Shown: piece by piece, positions 7,954-17,524 of the stretch
How the letters are laid out: the number at the start of each line of letters is the position of its first letter
How positions within the stretch are numbered: position 1 is the stretch's first letter
DNA from: Shinella sumterensis
GTDB lineage: Bacteria > Pseudomonadota > Alphaproteobacteria > Rhizobiales > Rhizobiaceae
Length of the DNA: 64,000 bases
Direction: 5' to 3'
Assembly: GCF_004514425.2 (NCBI RefSeq)
Contig: NZ_MYFN02000009.1
Coordinates: 1 to 64,000 of the forward strand
The notes under the pieces: model-generated
What the model was told of the DNA's origin: nothing
The model's input: only the letters and a program-made list of their open reading frames with translations
The model's database searches: none
Made by a program: the position numbers and the translations under genes

Positions 7954-10785
7954 TCATCGATTATCGAGCGATGAGTCGATAACCTTCCGCAAAGTCTCCG
8001 CAAGCTGTCGTCGCGTATAGGGTTTTGCAAGCGGCCGGAAACGTGACGTTGTGCCGATACGTTCGACATCCGCGTAGCCGGTGGCCAGGACAACCGGGAC
8101 GTTCAGATACTGCGTCATGATCTTGGCCACCATAGCGTCGCCGTCAATTGGGCCGGGCATGGCCACATCGGAGAAAACCAAATCGAACGGTCCGTCCGTC
8201 TTGAGTAGCTGCAATGCTTCCGTTGCGTCGTCCGCGCATGTGACGGAGTAACCGAGCGAAACGAGTGTGCCCGCGGCGAATTCGCGGACCATTGGATCAT
8301 CCTCCACGACGAGAATGCGCTCACTGCCACCCTCCAGCACCCCGTTCGCGACAGGCTCCGCGGGTGTTTCCGTAGACGCCAGTCGAAGAAAAGACAGGAA
8401 AATGGTTGTTCCCTTGCCCGGCTCCGATTCAATTTCGATCCGGCCCCCTGATTGCCGCACGAAGCCATACACCATGCTGAGACCCAACCCGCTGCCCTTG
8501 CCGAAGGGCTTCGTGGTGAAGAACGGCTCGAAGGCCTTTGCGCGCGTCTCCGCATCCATTCCGAAGCCGTCGTCGGAGATTCGGATCACCGCGTCATCAC
8601 CGCTTTGCGTCGTCGAGATTGTCACCGTGCCGCCATCCGGCATTGCGTCGCGTGCATTGATGCAGAGGTTCATGATGGACGCTTCCAGTTGCGCAGCATC
8701 CGCTCTGACGTGACCTGCCGCCGGATCAAGCGCGAGGTGCAGGATGATGGTTTCGCCAAGAGCAGTCGACAGCAATCCCTCCATGGCGCGGATGGTCCTG
8801 TTGATGTTCAGGGACGCCGGCTCGAGGGGTTGCCGTCCTGCGAAGGTGAGTAGCTGGCGTGTGAGGGCGGCGCCTTGCCGAGAGGCCTTATGGTTCAACT
8901 GTGCGACTGCAGAAAGTCGCGGATCGGCAACTTCGTCGACCAGCGTCTCCGCTGTCCCGATGATGACCGTCAACAGGTTATTGAAATCATGGGCGACGCC
9001 GCCCGTCAGTTGGCCTATCGCTTCGAGCCGCTGCACTTGCAGCCGTTTTGCCTCGTTCAGTCGTGTCTCGGTGATATCCCGGATGGCACCTACCATCCGG
9101 GTTGCCTCGCCTGCGGCATTGCGGATGATGTGGGCCTGATCGAAGACCTCGGCAAAGGTCCCCGTTCCGCGGCGGAAGCGAAATTCTTCCTGCCACGTTT
9201 CGGATCGCCCATCAATTGCGGCAAGCAAGCTTGACACCACGCGTGCGCGGTCGTCCGGGTGGATCTTTGCCTCCCAGTCCCCAATACCGTCCTCCGCCGG
9301 CACGTCGTCATGCCCGAAGACGGATTTGATGTTGCTGTTCCATTGCACACGGCCGGTGGTAATGTCCCAGTCCCAGACCGCGTCCGTCGTCATCATGGCG
9401 ACGATTGCGAAGCGTTCCTCGCTTTCGGCCAGCTTTTCCTCCGTTCTCTTTCTGTCGGTGATGTCGCGGCCGGTCGCGACGAAATGGGTGGCGCGTCCAT
9501 CGGGGCCGACAATGGGCGCGATGCTCATGTCCACCCAGTATTCGCGGCCGTCCTTGGCGTAGTTGACAAGTTCGGCATGGATCGGCTTCGACTGCGCAAT
9601 GGCGAGATTGATCTCCTCGATGGTGTCGGCGTCAGTCCGCTGCCCCTGGAGAAAGCCCGGGGAGCGACCGAGCGCGTCGTGGGGTGAATAGCCGGTGATC
9701 CTGACGAAGGCGTCATTCACGTAAACAATCGTTTGGCTCTCTTCGGGCTGTGAAGCGGCCTTTGTTATTATGACGAAGTCCTCGATTCTCGAGATCGCCA
9801 TTTCCAGAAGGTGCAAGTGCTGGTCGGCGGCATGCCGCTTCGTCACATCCCGGAAATAGACGGTCAGCCCTCCCGGCCCGGGATGGGCGGTGACCGAGAA
9901 CCATGCGTTCAGGGACTCGTAAAATACTTCGAAATCGGCTGTCTCGCTTTCGCGGACGGCACGCTCGTAGTGCTGCCGGATGATCCCCGAGGATGCCTCC
10001 GGGAACTCCTGCCAGATCAGGCGGCCCATGAGCGCCGATCGTGGGCGCGCGAGCAGACGTTCGGCCTGACGGTTGAGGTAGGTGAAGCGCCAATCGGTAT
10101 CAAGCTGGAATAACGCATCGCTGATGTTCTCCATCGACTCGGCCAAGCGCCGCTCAAGATCCCTGGCGGTATTCTCCAGTCGCTTGCGCTCATCGATATC
10201 CTGGAGGGCGCCCTGTATTCGGGAGATGTGGCCCATGTCGTCGCGGATCGCCACGCCAATTGCGCGAACCCATTTCCGCCGACCCGTGCCATCAATGATC
10301 TTCACCTCGATATCGTAGGGCAGACCGGTCGCAACGCAGGTTTCGAAATGCCGAGTGATCGCGTCTCGCCACTCCGGCGCAAAATAGCCGATCCCCTCCT
10401 CGAAGGTGACTGTCTTGCCCCTTGGCCTCTCGTGGATCGCCCAGGTTTCCTCCGCCAATTCGATTCTCCGATCGGGCAGGTGCACCACCCATCCGCCGAG
10501 CTTCGCGGCCTTGCCGGCGATCTCGATAAGAGCTTGGTTTCCATAGAGATCTTGCGACTGTCGGCGAGTGTCGCGAGGCACGACCTCATCTTGACGGAGT
10601 CGCCAAGCGATCATCAGCGATGCGCCGACGATCCAGAGCCATGCAGTTGTCGGGAGCCAGGCGACGACGAAAGCCGAGATGCCGCCGACCAGTACTCCAG
10701 CGGAAAACCGATCCGTCGCACATTGCCTGAGACCGGTCACCAGGATGCGAAAGCCTTTGCCAGCATTTGCTTTTTCCCTTCGCAT
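7954..10785 (-). CDS. Hybrid sensor histidine kinase with multiple PAS domains
   Basis: A 943-residue protein. Two N-terminal hydrophobic segments (about 28-60) are followed by several PAS/PAC units (GTGRRKWVRAIGVAIRDD, then DALFQLDTDWRFTYLNRQAE, a LOV-like block ending YWVDMSIAPIVGPDGRATHF, and TTDAVWDWD). The histidine kinase core has the phospho-acceptor in GVAHDFNNLL (about residue 597), the N-box NARDAMPDGG, DDGFGM and GSGLGLSMV. The C-terminal receiver (about 815-935) has EDDP and the phosphorylatable aspartate of VFSDVAMPG. The third PAS unit has a GRSPGFLQG sequence: it resembles the flavin-binding GRNCRFLQG of LOV domains but lacks the cysteine. Likely a soluble- or membrane-cued phosphorelay; no partner regulator is next to it on the same strand. 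Confidence 0.9.
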   Translation of the reverse strand: MRREKANAGKGFRILVTGLRQCATDRFSAGVLVGGISAFVVAWLPTTAWLWIVGASLMIAWRLRQDEVVPRDTRRQSQDLYGNQALIEIAGKAAKLGGWVVHLPDRRIELAEETWAIHERPRGKTVTFEEGIGYFAPEWRDAITRHFETCVATGLPYDIEVKIIDGTGRRKWVRAIGVAIRDDMGHISRIQGALQDIDERKRLENTARDLERRLAESMENISDALFQLDTDWRFTYLNRQAERLLARPRSALMGRLIWQEFPEASSGIIRQHYERAVRESETADFEVFYESLNAWFSVTAHPGPGGLTVYFRDVTKRHAADQHLHLLEMAISRIEDFVIITKAASQPEESQTIVYVNDAFVRITGYSPHDALGRSPGFLQGQRTDADTIEEINLAIAQSKPIHAELVNYAKDGREYWVDMSIAPIVGPDGRATHFVATGRDITDRKRTEEKLAESEERFAIVAMMTTDAVWDWDITTGRVQWNSNIKSVFGHDDVPAEDGIGDWEAKIHPDDRARVVSSLLAAIDGRSETWQEEFRFRRGTGTFAEVFDQAHIIRNAAGEATRMVGAIRDITETRLNEAKRLQVQRLEAIGQLTGGVAHDFNNLLTVIIGTAETLVDEVADPRLSAVAQLNHKASRQGAALTRQLLTFAGRQPLEPASLNINRTIRAMEGLLSTALGETIILHLALDPAAGHVRADAAQLEASIMNLCINARDAMPDGGTVTISTTQSGDDAVIRISDDGFGMDAETRAKAFEPFFTTKPFGKGSGLGLSMVYGFVRQSGGRIEIESEPGKGTTIFLSFLRLASTETPAEPVANGVLEGGSERILVVEDDPMVREFAAGTLVSLGYSVTCADDATEALQLLKTDGPFDLVFSDVAMPGPIDGDAMVAKIMTQYLNVPVVLATGYADVERIGTTSRFRPLAKPYTRRQLAETLRKVIDSSLDNR

Positions 10786-10991
10786 GAGTGCATCGTCCTC
10801 CGCCGTCGTTTATTTCAACCTCGATAGCCTCAAGCGACGCAGCAATCCATGAGGGATCGCTAAATTTAACCTTATTTAAATTTGGCGCCGCGGTCGTTTA
10901 ACGGTGTGCCGCTTTAATCGATGCATCAACCTGCCGCGTTCCTGCCTCCCGATGGCGGAGGGGACCTCGGTATAAGCATCGGGGTGACCCT

Positions 10992-11378
10992 GTGAAAACC
11001 ACAAAGAGAACGAACTATCTCAGCCGTGTCGAATCCGACTACTTCAGCCCAAAATGGTACCGCCGGAGCGTCATGCTCTTCTGTAATCTGCTTTTCACCG
11101 GGAAGTGGATGCGTAAGACGCAGATCGTGCGCTGCCTCGTTGTGGAGATCAGCGAGGGTGGGGCGACGGTGCGCATAGGAAAGTCGCTGATTCCAGATCA
11201 CGCTTACCTTGTTTTCGGCAGGTTTGACGTCGTGGTCGGCAGTATCGTCGTTCAGCGCGATCCGGGGCACCTGCATCTTTGCTTCGTCAAACAACTGAGG
11301 CCAGACTTCGTCAATCGGCTGGCACGCTTGAACTCTCCATTTTCCACCTTGGAAAGCCTCAGCCCGAAAACCATATGA
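10992..11378 (+). CDS. PilZ-like domain protein, paralogue of 3434-3868
   Basis: A 128-residue protein starting with GTG at 10992. Its core (VRCLVVEISEGGATVRIG, AYLVFGRFDVVVGSIVV, LHLCFVKQ) matches a PilZ beta-barrel, and it aligns with the protein at 3434-3868, including the NYLSR near the N-terminus and the SPFSTLESL tail. The RxxxR cyclic-di-GMP signature is not clear. It lies just upstream of the response regulator and GAF-EAL genes on the same strand, with 97 bases between it and the regulator. Confidence 0.6.
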   Translation: MKTTKRTNYLSRVESDYFSPKWYRRSVMLFCNLLFTGKWMRKTQIVRCLVVEISEGGATVRIGKSLIPDHAYLVFGRFDVVVGSIVVQRDPGHLHLCFVKQLRPDFVNRLARLNSPFSTLESLSPKTI

Positions 11379-11475
11379 GTTAGCGAAAACGTGCAGCCAA
11401 TGCTGCGCCCAATGCCATCCCCGCCCTATGGCGCACAAAGAGGCTTGGGCCACCCCACCAAACATTCGAAGGACT

Positions 11476-12204
11476 ATGAACATAATGATCATCGAAGACC
11501 AGCGAGACGTCATTGATATGTTGCGGCTGAATTGGTCGGATTCTCGGGACCGGCTGGATTGCATTACATCCGTGAGGCAGGCGAACCGCTTCATTCATTC
11601 AAACGAGCTCACTGCCTATGATTGCATCCTCATCGATGTCAACCTGACAGACGGGAGCGGGCTGGAAGTGCTTCGTGAGGCGCGGTCACGCTCCGACGTG
11701 CCAATCATCATGATCTCGGGCGCTGGAGACGCCGATAGCCGGGCGGACGCAATCAGTGTCGGTGCAGATGACTATGTGATGAAGCCGTTCAGCGTGAAGG
11801 AGCTGCGCGCCCGCGTCCATCGCCTGCATGAGGCGCGGATAGGACGCAACGCTTTGCAGCAGAGTGTTGCTTTCAAGATCGGCAATATCGATTGCGACAT
11901 CGGACGCTTGTCGATGAATTTCGGCGGCGCCAGTCGGCCGCTGACCGCACTCGAAGGACGGATACTGCAGGTGCTTTACAACAGTGCCGGTGAGGATTGC
12001 CCAAAGTCCTCCATTGCAAGGCGGGCGCTCTTTCGCGAGTACGACCCGCGGGACAAGACGATCGACGTCTACATCAACCGGTTGCGCAGCAAGCTTGCGG
12101 AACTCGATGCCGCAAGCGGGGGTGCCATTAAGACGATCCGCGGCGTGGGCTATCGCCTGAGCGATATTTTGCAAAAGCGAGGGTCGAAGAAGCCCTATGC
12201 TTGA
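11476..12204 (+). CDS. OmpR/PhoB-family response regulator
   Basis: 242 residues from the ATG at 11476, which has a GAAGGA ribosome site; a longer frame to 11428 lacks one. The receiver begins NIMIIEDQRDVIDML and carries the phospho-acceptor in CILIDVNLTDGSG and the K of MKPFSVKELRARV. The C-terminal winged helix ends DKTIDVYINRLRSKL and IRGVGYRL, typical of OmpR-type DNA binding. The stop overlaps the start of the GAF-EAL gene by 8 bases, so the two form an operon and the regulator probably controls or is controlled with cyclic-di-GMP hydrolysis. Confidence 0.9.
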   Translation: MNIMIIEDQRDVIDMLRLNWSDSRDRLDCITSVRQANRFIHSNELTAYDCILIDVNLTDGSGLEVLREARSRSDVPIIMISGAGDADSRADAISVGADDYVMKPFSVKELRARVHRLHEARIGRNALQQSVAFKIGNIDCDIGRLSMNFGGASRPLTALEGRILQVLYNSAGEDCPKSSIARRALFREYDPRDKTIDVYINRLRSKLAELDAASGGAIKTIRGVGYRLSDILQKRGSKKPYA

Positions 12205-13552
12205 GTGTGTTGATCGTCAAGTGATCTCCGCGGATGCGGGCGGACCCGGAGGACCTCCGCTGAATGAAGCGGCTCGGCTCAGACGCCTGAGAGAATTGTC
12301 CATTGTGTCATCCGGCCCGGATCCGGTGCTCGATGCACTGGTCGATGCCGCCTGCCTTGCGGCCGCCACGCCGATCGGCCTCATCACATTGCTTGACGGC
12401 GAACGCCAATGGTTCAAGTCGAAGCGGGGCATCGAAGGGGAAGGGTCCTGCCGAGCGGACGCCTTCTGCGACTACACAATCCAGTCGTCGGGGCCTTTCG
12501 TGGTGCCGGATGCCGCTCGCGATGTCCGCTTTGCCGAAAACCCTTTCGTCACCGGAAGCGACAGGATCCGTTTCTATGCCGGCGTGCCGCTAGAGATCGA
12601 GCCGGGGCTTCGGCTCGGCTCGCTCTGCGTGCTCGATCGGGTGCCGCGACGCCTCGGGGCCGACGTGCGCGGCTTGCTGGCTCGGCTGGCGCGTTGCGCC
12701 GTGGAACGTCTCCTGCAATTCGAAGACCGCTATTTGTTATCTCGGATCGACTCTGGCCGGCTGGGTCGCGCAAATGCCGACAAGGCGGCGCTGGCGCTTG
12801 CCGAAGAAGCGCTCCTGCATGGTTCTTTTCTGCTCCACTACCAGCCGAAGATAGCACTCGATACGGGAAGGCGCATTGGTTTTGAGGCGCTGCTCAGACT
12901 CAAGAAGCCCGATGGATCGGTAGTTGGTCCTACGGCATTTTCCGCGGCCTTCGACGAGCCGATATTATCCAGACGTATTGGCAGCCATGTTCTGCGGTGC
13001 GCCGTCGCTCAAGCCAAGGCATGGGCGACGGCCGGCGTGGATTTCGGGCACATCGCGATCAACGTTTCGTCGTCACAGTTTATCGAGTTGCCCGGAAGCC
13101 CTTGCCTTGTGGATGAAATCCTTGGCGCAACCCGCTCAGCAGGGCTGTCACCTCGTCATATCCAGATCGAGATCACGGAAGGCGTCATGCTGTCGGAGCA
13201 GGGTGGCGATGTCGGCACGCAGCTTGAGGCACTGCGTACGGCTGGCTTTATCGTGGCTTTCGACGATTTCGGTACCGGCTTTGCTTCACTCGTGCATCTG
13301 AAGGAATTTGCCTATGACCAGATCAAGATCGACGGTTCCTTCGTACGTGCGATGACCGAATCGAGCGCCGATCATGCCATTGTGAAGGGCATCATTGATA
13401 TCGCGAAGGCACTGGGAAAGCAGGTCGTCGCCGAGGGCGTTGAAACGGTGACAGAACTCCACGCGCTACGAGAACTCGGCTGTAGCTATGGCCAGGGGTT
13501 CCTGTTCGGCCGGCCCGCCCGCGCATCTGATTTACGAGTTTTGCCCGACTAA
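12197..13552 (+). CDS. GAF-EAL cyclic-di-GMP phosphodiesterase
   Basis: A 451-residue cytoplasmic protein. An N-terminal GAF domain (about 35-180; IGLITLLDGERQWFKSKRG, FYAGVPL, LGSLCVLD) is joined to an EAL domain (about 205-450) with FEALLRL, INVSSSQF, IEITEGV, FDDFGTGFASL, IKIDGSFV and AEGVET. The catalytic set looks intact, so it should hydrolyse cyclic-di-GMP under control of a small molecule or redox cue sensed by GAF. It is translationally coupled to the upstream OmpR regulator. An IS256 element begins directly after its stop codon without damaging it. Confidence 0.9.
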   Translation: MLECVDRQVISADAGGPGGPPLNEAARLRRLRELSIVSSGPDPVLDALVDAACLAAATPIGLITLLDGERQWFKSKRGIEGEGSCRADAFCDYTIQSSGPFVVPDAARDVRFAENPFVTGSDRIRFYAGVPLEIEPGLRLGSLCVLDRVPRRLGADVRGLLARLARCAVERLLQFEDRYLLSRIDSGRLGRANADKAALALAEEALLHGSFLLHYQPKIALDTGRRIGFEALLRLKKPDGSVVGPTAFSAAFDEPILSRRIGSHVLRCAVAQAKAWATAGVDFGHIAINVSSSQFIELPGSPCLVDEILGATRSAGLSPRHIQIEITEGVMLSEQGGDVGTQLEALRTAGFIVAFDDFGTGFASLVHLKEFAYDQIKIDGSFVRAMTESSADHAIVKGIIDIAKALGKQVVAEGVETVTELHALRELGCSYGQGFLFGRPARASDLRVLPD

Positions 13553-14460
13553 CGGACAGGAACACGGGTCGTGTCCCATCAGTTGGTGTAGCTCGGCGAT
13601 AATGAAGCCGCTCGCGAGCGCGCCGTTGGTAGCGCTGTAGCGAGTGAGCGGCGTGTGGGTGGTCATCGGCGCTTTCCGGTAGGGTTTGGTTGTTGACGCC
13701 AACCCATTTCGGAAGGACCACCGATGACCGATGACATGATGAACCTGCGCACGCTCGTGGAGAAGACCCCTGATGCCGATCTGCTGCGGGAGATGATCGG
13801 CTTTGCCGCCGAGCGGCTGATGGAAATGGAGGTGGGCGCAGCCACCGGCGCCGCGTATGGCGAGAAGGACCCGTTGCGGCTGGCCCAGCGTAACGGATAC
13901 CGCGACAGGGACTGGGAGACGCGGGCCGGCACGGTCGAGCTGCGCATCCCCAAGCTCAGGAAGGGCTCTTACTTTCCAGGCTTCCTCGAACCCCGCCGCA
14001 TGGCCGAGAAGGCGCTGACTGCCGTCATCCAGGAAGCCTATATCCAAGGCATATCGACGCGCTCGGTCGACGACCTGGTCAAGGCAATGGGCATGAGCGG
14101 TATCTCCAAAAGCCAGATCTCGCGGCTGTGCGAGGAGATCGACGGCAAGGTGAAGGCCTTCCTCGAGCGGCCGATCGAGGGCGATTGGCCCTACCTGTGG
14201 ATCGACGCCACTTACGTGAAGGTCCGCCGCGGCGGGCGGATCGTCTCGGTCGCCGTCATCATCGCCGTCGGCGTCAATGCGGACGGCCGGCGCGAGGTGC
14301 TGGGCATGGAGATTGGCACATCGGAAGCCGAGCCAATCTGGACGGAGTTCCTGCGCAAGCTGACACGTCGCGGCCTCAAGCTCGTCGTCTCCGATGCCCA
14401 CGAAGGCATCAAGGCGGCCGTCACCAAGGTGCTGTGCGCGACATGGCAGAGGTGCCGCGT

Positions 14461-15988
14461 GGGGCTGTTGAAAAAGGGTTATCTTTTTGATTCAATAGGC
14501 TTATGGCGAGATCGATATGGAGCTTTCGATGCTGGAGCGCCGATCCCGAGAACAGTTTGAATTCTTCCTGTGCGGGTCGCTACGCGATCTGGTTCCCGAC
14601 GAGCATGTTCTGGCCCGTGTTGATCGGGTTCTTGATTTGTCGTGGTTGCACGACATGGTGGCCGAGAGTTATGCCGCTTCAGTTGGTCGGCCCGCGATCG
14701 ATCCCGAAGCCGCGTTACGTTTGATGCTCGCGGGGTTCTTGCTGGGCATTGTCCATGACCGTCGTTTGATCCGCGAAGCACAAGTTAATCTGGCAATACG
14801 CTGGTTTGCCGGTTACGGCCTGCAGGAGAAGTAGCCCGATCATTCTTCACTGACCCGGATCCGCAAACGCTGGGGCGCCGATCTCTTCCGGCGCATTTTT
14901 GAGAAGAGCGTTCAAGCCTGCGTCGCCGCTGGGATCGCGAAAGGTGAGGTTGTTCATGTGGATGCTTCGCTGATCCGCGCGGATGTGAGTTGGGAGAGCC
15001 TGGTCGCACGCCATGTCGACGACGTTGCCGATGCCAACGATGATGACTCTGGAAGAGATGAGACGGCGGCCAGAAACTCGAAGAAAACCGGAAAGTACAA
15101 GAAAGTGTGCACAACTGATCCGGATGCTTCGATGGCCACGAATGGCCGAAACAGACGTCTTGAGCCCTCCTACAAGCAGCATGGTGTAGTCGATGACGAA
15201 TGTGGCGTCATTGTCGAGATCGACGTCACAACCGGCGAGGCGAATGAAGGCGATCATATACTGTCTCGGCTCGACACTGCTGCGCAAACGACAGGGGTGG
15301 CCATAACGTTGGCGACCGCCGATGCGGGATATGCCTATGGCAAGGTGTTTGGCGGGCTGGAGGAGCGCAAGATCAGTGCTGTGATCCCAACCAAGGCAGA
15401 GCCTATTCGCAGCAAGGTCCCTTTGCGCCGGTTCAGATATGACGCCCACCACGATATCGTAAAATGCCTACGCGGCAAGATTCTGCGCCCGAACCGAACC
15501 AAGGTCGCATATGGGCGCTTCTTCGCTTCGAAAGCCAGGGACTGCAAGGGTTGCGACCTTGCGGCGATCTGCCTGTCCCCCTCGCGCGTGACTAAAGCTG
15601 TGGTCATCGTCAACGATTATCCCGCACTTCTTCGAGCACGGCGGAAACGTGACCGTTGGGGGAAAGAGGAAAAGCGCCTGTATCGTCGGCATCGCTGGCG
15701 TTCGGAAGGTTTCCATGGCGAGGCGAAATCCTGGCATGGTCTCGCACGGGCTGTGCGCCGCGGCCTGGAGAACATGCGCATCCAGTCCTTCCTGACCGCT
15801 ATGGCGATCAACCTGAAGCGGCTTGCCGCCGCCTTTTTATTATTCTGGAGCCTTATCTGGCGCTCCATTTATCAAGAAAAGCGCCCCGGTAGATCGCCGG
15901 GCAGCGACCTCAGGTTCTTGGGTCAGCCTATCAGTGCAACAATTTGCTGAGGACCGCCTTCATAGGAATATGAGTTCTTCAACAGCCC
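14461..15988 (+). mobile_element. IS1182-family element inside IS256
   Basis: Terminal inverted repeats are GGGGCTGTTGAAAAA at the left (from 14461) and the inverse of GGGGCTGTTGAAGAA at the right (ending near 15988). Both flanks carry CCGCGT, a 6-base target duplication, and removing the element restores the IS256 reading frame through CRV-HFM. The insertion therefore postdates the IS256 copy. Confidence 0.85.
14517..15950 (+). pseudogene. IS1182-family transposase with one in-frame stop
   Basis: The frame 14517-15950 encodes a typical IS1182 (DDE_Tnp_1) transposase: [34 protein letters not shown], then after the break PDHSSLTRIRKRWG, VHVDASLIRADVSW, and a C-terminal half with DAGYAYGK and RRHRWRSEGFHGEAKSWHG. 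The only defect seen is a TAG at 14832-14834, in the same frame, where relatives have a leucine (one base change from TTG). Both halves are otherwise open, so this is a recent nonsense mutation and the element depends on a helper or suppression to move. Confidence 0.85.
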
Positions 15989-16097
15989 CCGCGTCCACTT
16001 CATGAGGAACGTGTTGGCCCACGCCGGCAAGAGCGGGCGCAGGGTCGTCTCGGCCTTCATCGCCACCGCTTTCGCTCAGGAGACGCCCGAGGCAGCG

Positions 16098-16421
16098 TGC
16101 GTTCGGCAGCCGGCTCGGCACGCGATAAAGCGCCGGCGCGCGCTGCAGCCCGGCCCTGCGGGCGAGTTCGGCCAGGGCCGCGACGAGATCGGGGGCATCA
16201 CGACCGGTGAGCCACTGCGCCTGATAGGCCGAGAGGAGCAGCCGGCGTGGCAGCGCGGGCGCAAACAGGAGCCCCCCGACCATCGCGAGCGCCATGAGGA
16301 GACCGGTCTCGGGTCCGACGACCGCTGTCGCCGAGATCCAGGCAATCGCGGCCATGAGCCCGAGCAGCAGCGCCGATTGCACGAAATTGAGCAGGCGGTG
16401 GCTGGCGGAGGCCGCGGTCAT
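16098..16421 (-). pseudogene. M48-family (HtpX-like) metalloprotease, N-terminal fragment
   Basis: Starting at the ATG at 16421, the frame has two membrane helices (LLLGLMAAIAWISATAVV and GLLMALAMVGGLLFAPAL), then DLVAALAELARRAGLQR and LYRVPSRLPNA, the region just before the active site in HtpX-like M48 proteases. It stops matching near 16098, exactly where the truncated IS256 transposase ends, so the HExxH domain is lost. The start overlaps the psiE stop (ATGA), showing it was part of that operon. A membrane quality-control protease fits the island, but this copy is dead. Confidence 0.7.
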
Positions 16422-16897
16422 CGTGTCTCGTGGCCTCCGAGTTCGCGCCGGTCCTGATCGCGCACCAGCCAGTGGACAGCGCCGAGCGCAAGCGCCGCGC
16501 CCGCGAGTGCGGCAATCTTGGATGATTCCGTCTCGCCGAGGTCGAGGATGATGAATTTGCGCGCGATGGCGAGGAGCGCGATCAGCACGATCGTGCGGAC
16601 TTGGAGGATCCCGAAGCTGCGTTCGGTCGCAACAAGAAGGGAGCGCTTGAACTCGAGCGCGATCACCACGGTGAAGATCATGCCGAACACCACCTGGAAG
16701 GTGGCGTAGTCGAGAGTGTCGAATGCCCCCAGAAGCAAGCGGTTCACGACTTCGCGCATCAGCGCCCAGACCGACGCCACGACGATCGCCGCAATGATGA
16801 CGCTGAGGACGAGGATGACAACTTGCTCGAACTTCTCGTAGAGCGTCATCGCCGACCATTGTTCACGGGTCAGCCCAGATCGCTGCAAGTCTTTCAT
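16418..16897 (-). CDS. psiE: PsiE-family membrane protein
   Basis: 159 residues from the ATG at 16897, preceded by a GAGAGG ribosome site; longer starts lack one. Four hydrophobic helices are visible (VVILVLSVIIAAIVVASVW, ATFQVVFGMIFTVVIAL, IVLIALLAIARKFIIL, and IAALAGAALALGAVHWL), with the LxFxK-type and ARKFIILD segments of the phosphate-starvation-inducible PsiE family. psiE is a regular member of the transmissible stress-tolerance locus. It lies downstream of three Hsp20-type genes on the same strand and overlaps the truncated M48 gene. Its biochemical role is unknown. Confidence 0.8.
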   Translation of the reverse strand: MKDLQRSGLTREQWSAMTLYEKFEQVVILVLSVIIAAIVVASVWALMREVVNRLLLGAFDTLDYATFQVVFGMIFTVVIALEFKRSLLVATERSFGILQVRTIVLIALLAIARKFIILDLGETESSKIAALAGAALALGAVHWLVRDQDRRELGGHETR

Positions 16898-17012
16898 GAT
16901 TGCCTCTCGAAAGCCGCCCTGGAGAGACAAGCTCCCCGGGGCTTTGCCAGACGGTGCGATATCGCACGGAGCGGAGGGGACGCCGCAAACCGGCGACACC
17001 CCATGTGGCAAA

Positions 17013-17504
17013 TCAGCCGTTCTTGACCTCGATGCGCTTGACCTTGGCCTGCGCCTCGGGAGTCTGGGGCAGCTTGATCGTCAGAACCCCGTTCTTGAAG
17101 GATGCTTGCGCCTTTTCGCCATCCACACCGGGCGGGAGCGGAATTGTCCGGTAGATCGCGCCGTAGCTGCGCTCGGAGAGGTAGTATCCCTTTTTCTCCT
17201 CCTGGCGCTCGATCTTCTTCTCCCCCTTCACAGTCAACATGTCATCGTTGACCGTCACCTCGATGTCCTTCATCTCCATGCCCGGCAGCTCGATGGACAC
17301 TTCGATCGCCTTGTCGGTCTCGACCACGTCGGATTTCGCCTCGCCGCTGCCAAAGGGCCATTCGAAATGACCGACCCGGTTCCAGAAGTTCTCGAACACA
17401 TGGTTCATTTCGCGCTGGAGTGTCGCTATCGGGCTATCTTCGATGCTCTTGGCATCTGGCGTGCCGTCCTTGCGAGCCCAGGGAATGAGGTCTTTGATCT
17501 GCAT
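17013..17504 (-). CDS. Small heat shock protein Hsp20 (alpha-crystallin family), copy 1
   Basis: 163 residues from the ATG at 17504, which has a strong GAAGGAGA ribosome site. It begins MQIKDLIPWARKD, has the alpha-crystallin beta-sandwich (KAIEVSIELPGMEMKDIEV to SFKNGVLTIKLPQ) and a short C-terminal extension ending RIEVKNG. It acts as an ATP-independent holdase that keeps unfolded proteins soluble for disaggregases such as ClpK, encoded divergently next door. It is closest in layout to copy 3 at 35150-35659, which shares the MSVRDLIPWGR-type N-terminus. Confidence 0.92.
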   Translation of the reverse strand: MQIKDLIPWARKDGTPDAKSIEDSPIATLQREMNHVFENFWNRVGHFEWPFGSGEAKSDVVETDKAIEVSIELPGMEMKDIEVTVNDDMLTVKGEKKIERQEEKKGYYLSERSYGAIYRTIPLPPGVDGEKAQASFKNGVLTIKLPQTPEAQAKVKRIEVKNG

Positions 17505-17524
17505 GACATGGTCTCCTTCGGTTT

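Larger units (their letters stand above)
13554..16097 (+). mobile_element. IS256-family element, interrupted by IS1182 and truncated on the right
   Basis: The left terminal repeat lies within about 13564-13595 (TCGTGTCCC then TTGGTGTAGCTC), matching in inverse the right-end remnant near 600. The transposase gene starts at 13724 but is split at 14460 by an IS1182 element with a CCGCGT target repeat on both sides (14455-14460 and 15989-15994). It resumes in frame to about 16097, where it stops abruptly against a truncated M48 protease gene. The C-terminal third and right repeat are gone. Confidence 0.8.
13724..16097 (+). pseudogene. IS256-family transposase, split and C-terminally truncated
   Basis: Part one (13724-14460) reads [19 protein letters not shown], then [35 protein letters not shown], the first DDE aspartate in [10 protein letters not shown], and the second in [14 protein letters not shown], ending CATWQRCRV. 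Part two (15995-16097) continues in frame as HFMRNVLAHAGKSGRRVV to TAFAQETPEAA. The region with the catalytic glutamate is missing. The gene cannot make active transposase. Confidence 0.85.

Noticed and set aside
9600-9700. Light-sensing LOV domain in the hybrid kinase
   Set aside because: The PAS unit has a GRSPGFLQG-like sequence, but the flavin-binding cysteine of the LOV motif is absent, so photoreception is unlikely.
13532-14401. A 289-codon leftward frame over the IS256 transposase
   Set aside because: It is antisense to the recognisable transposase and shows no family resemblance.
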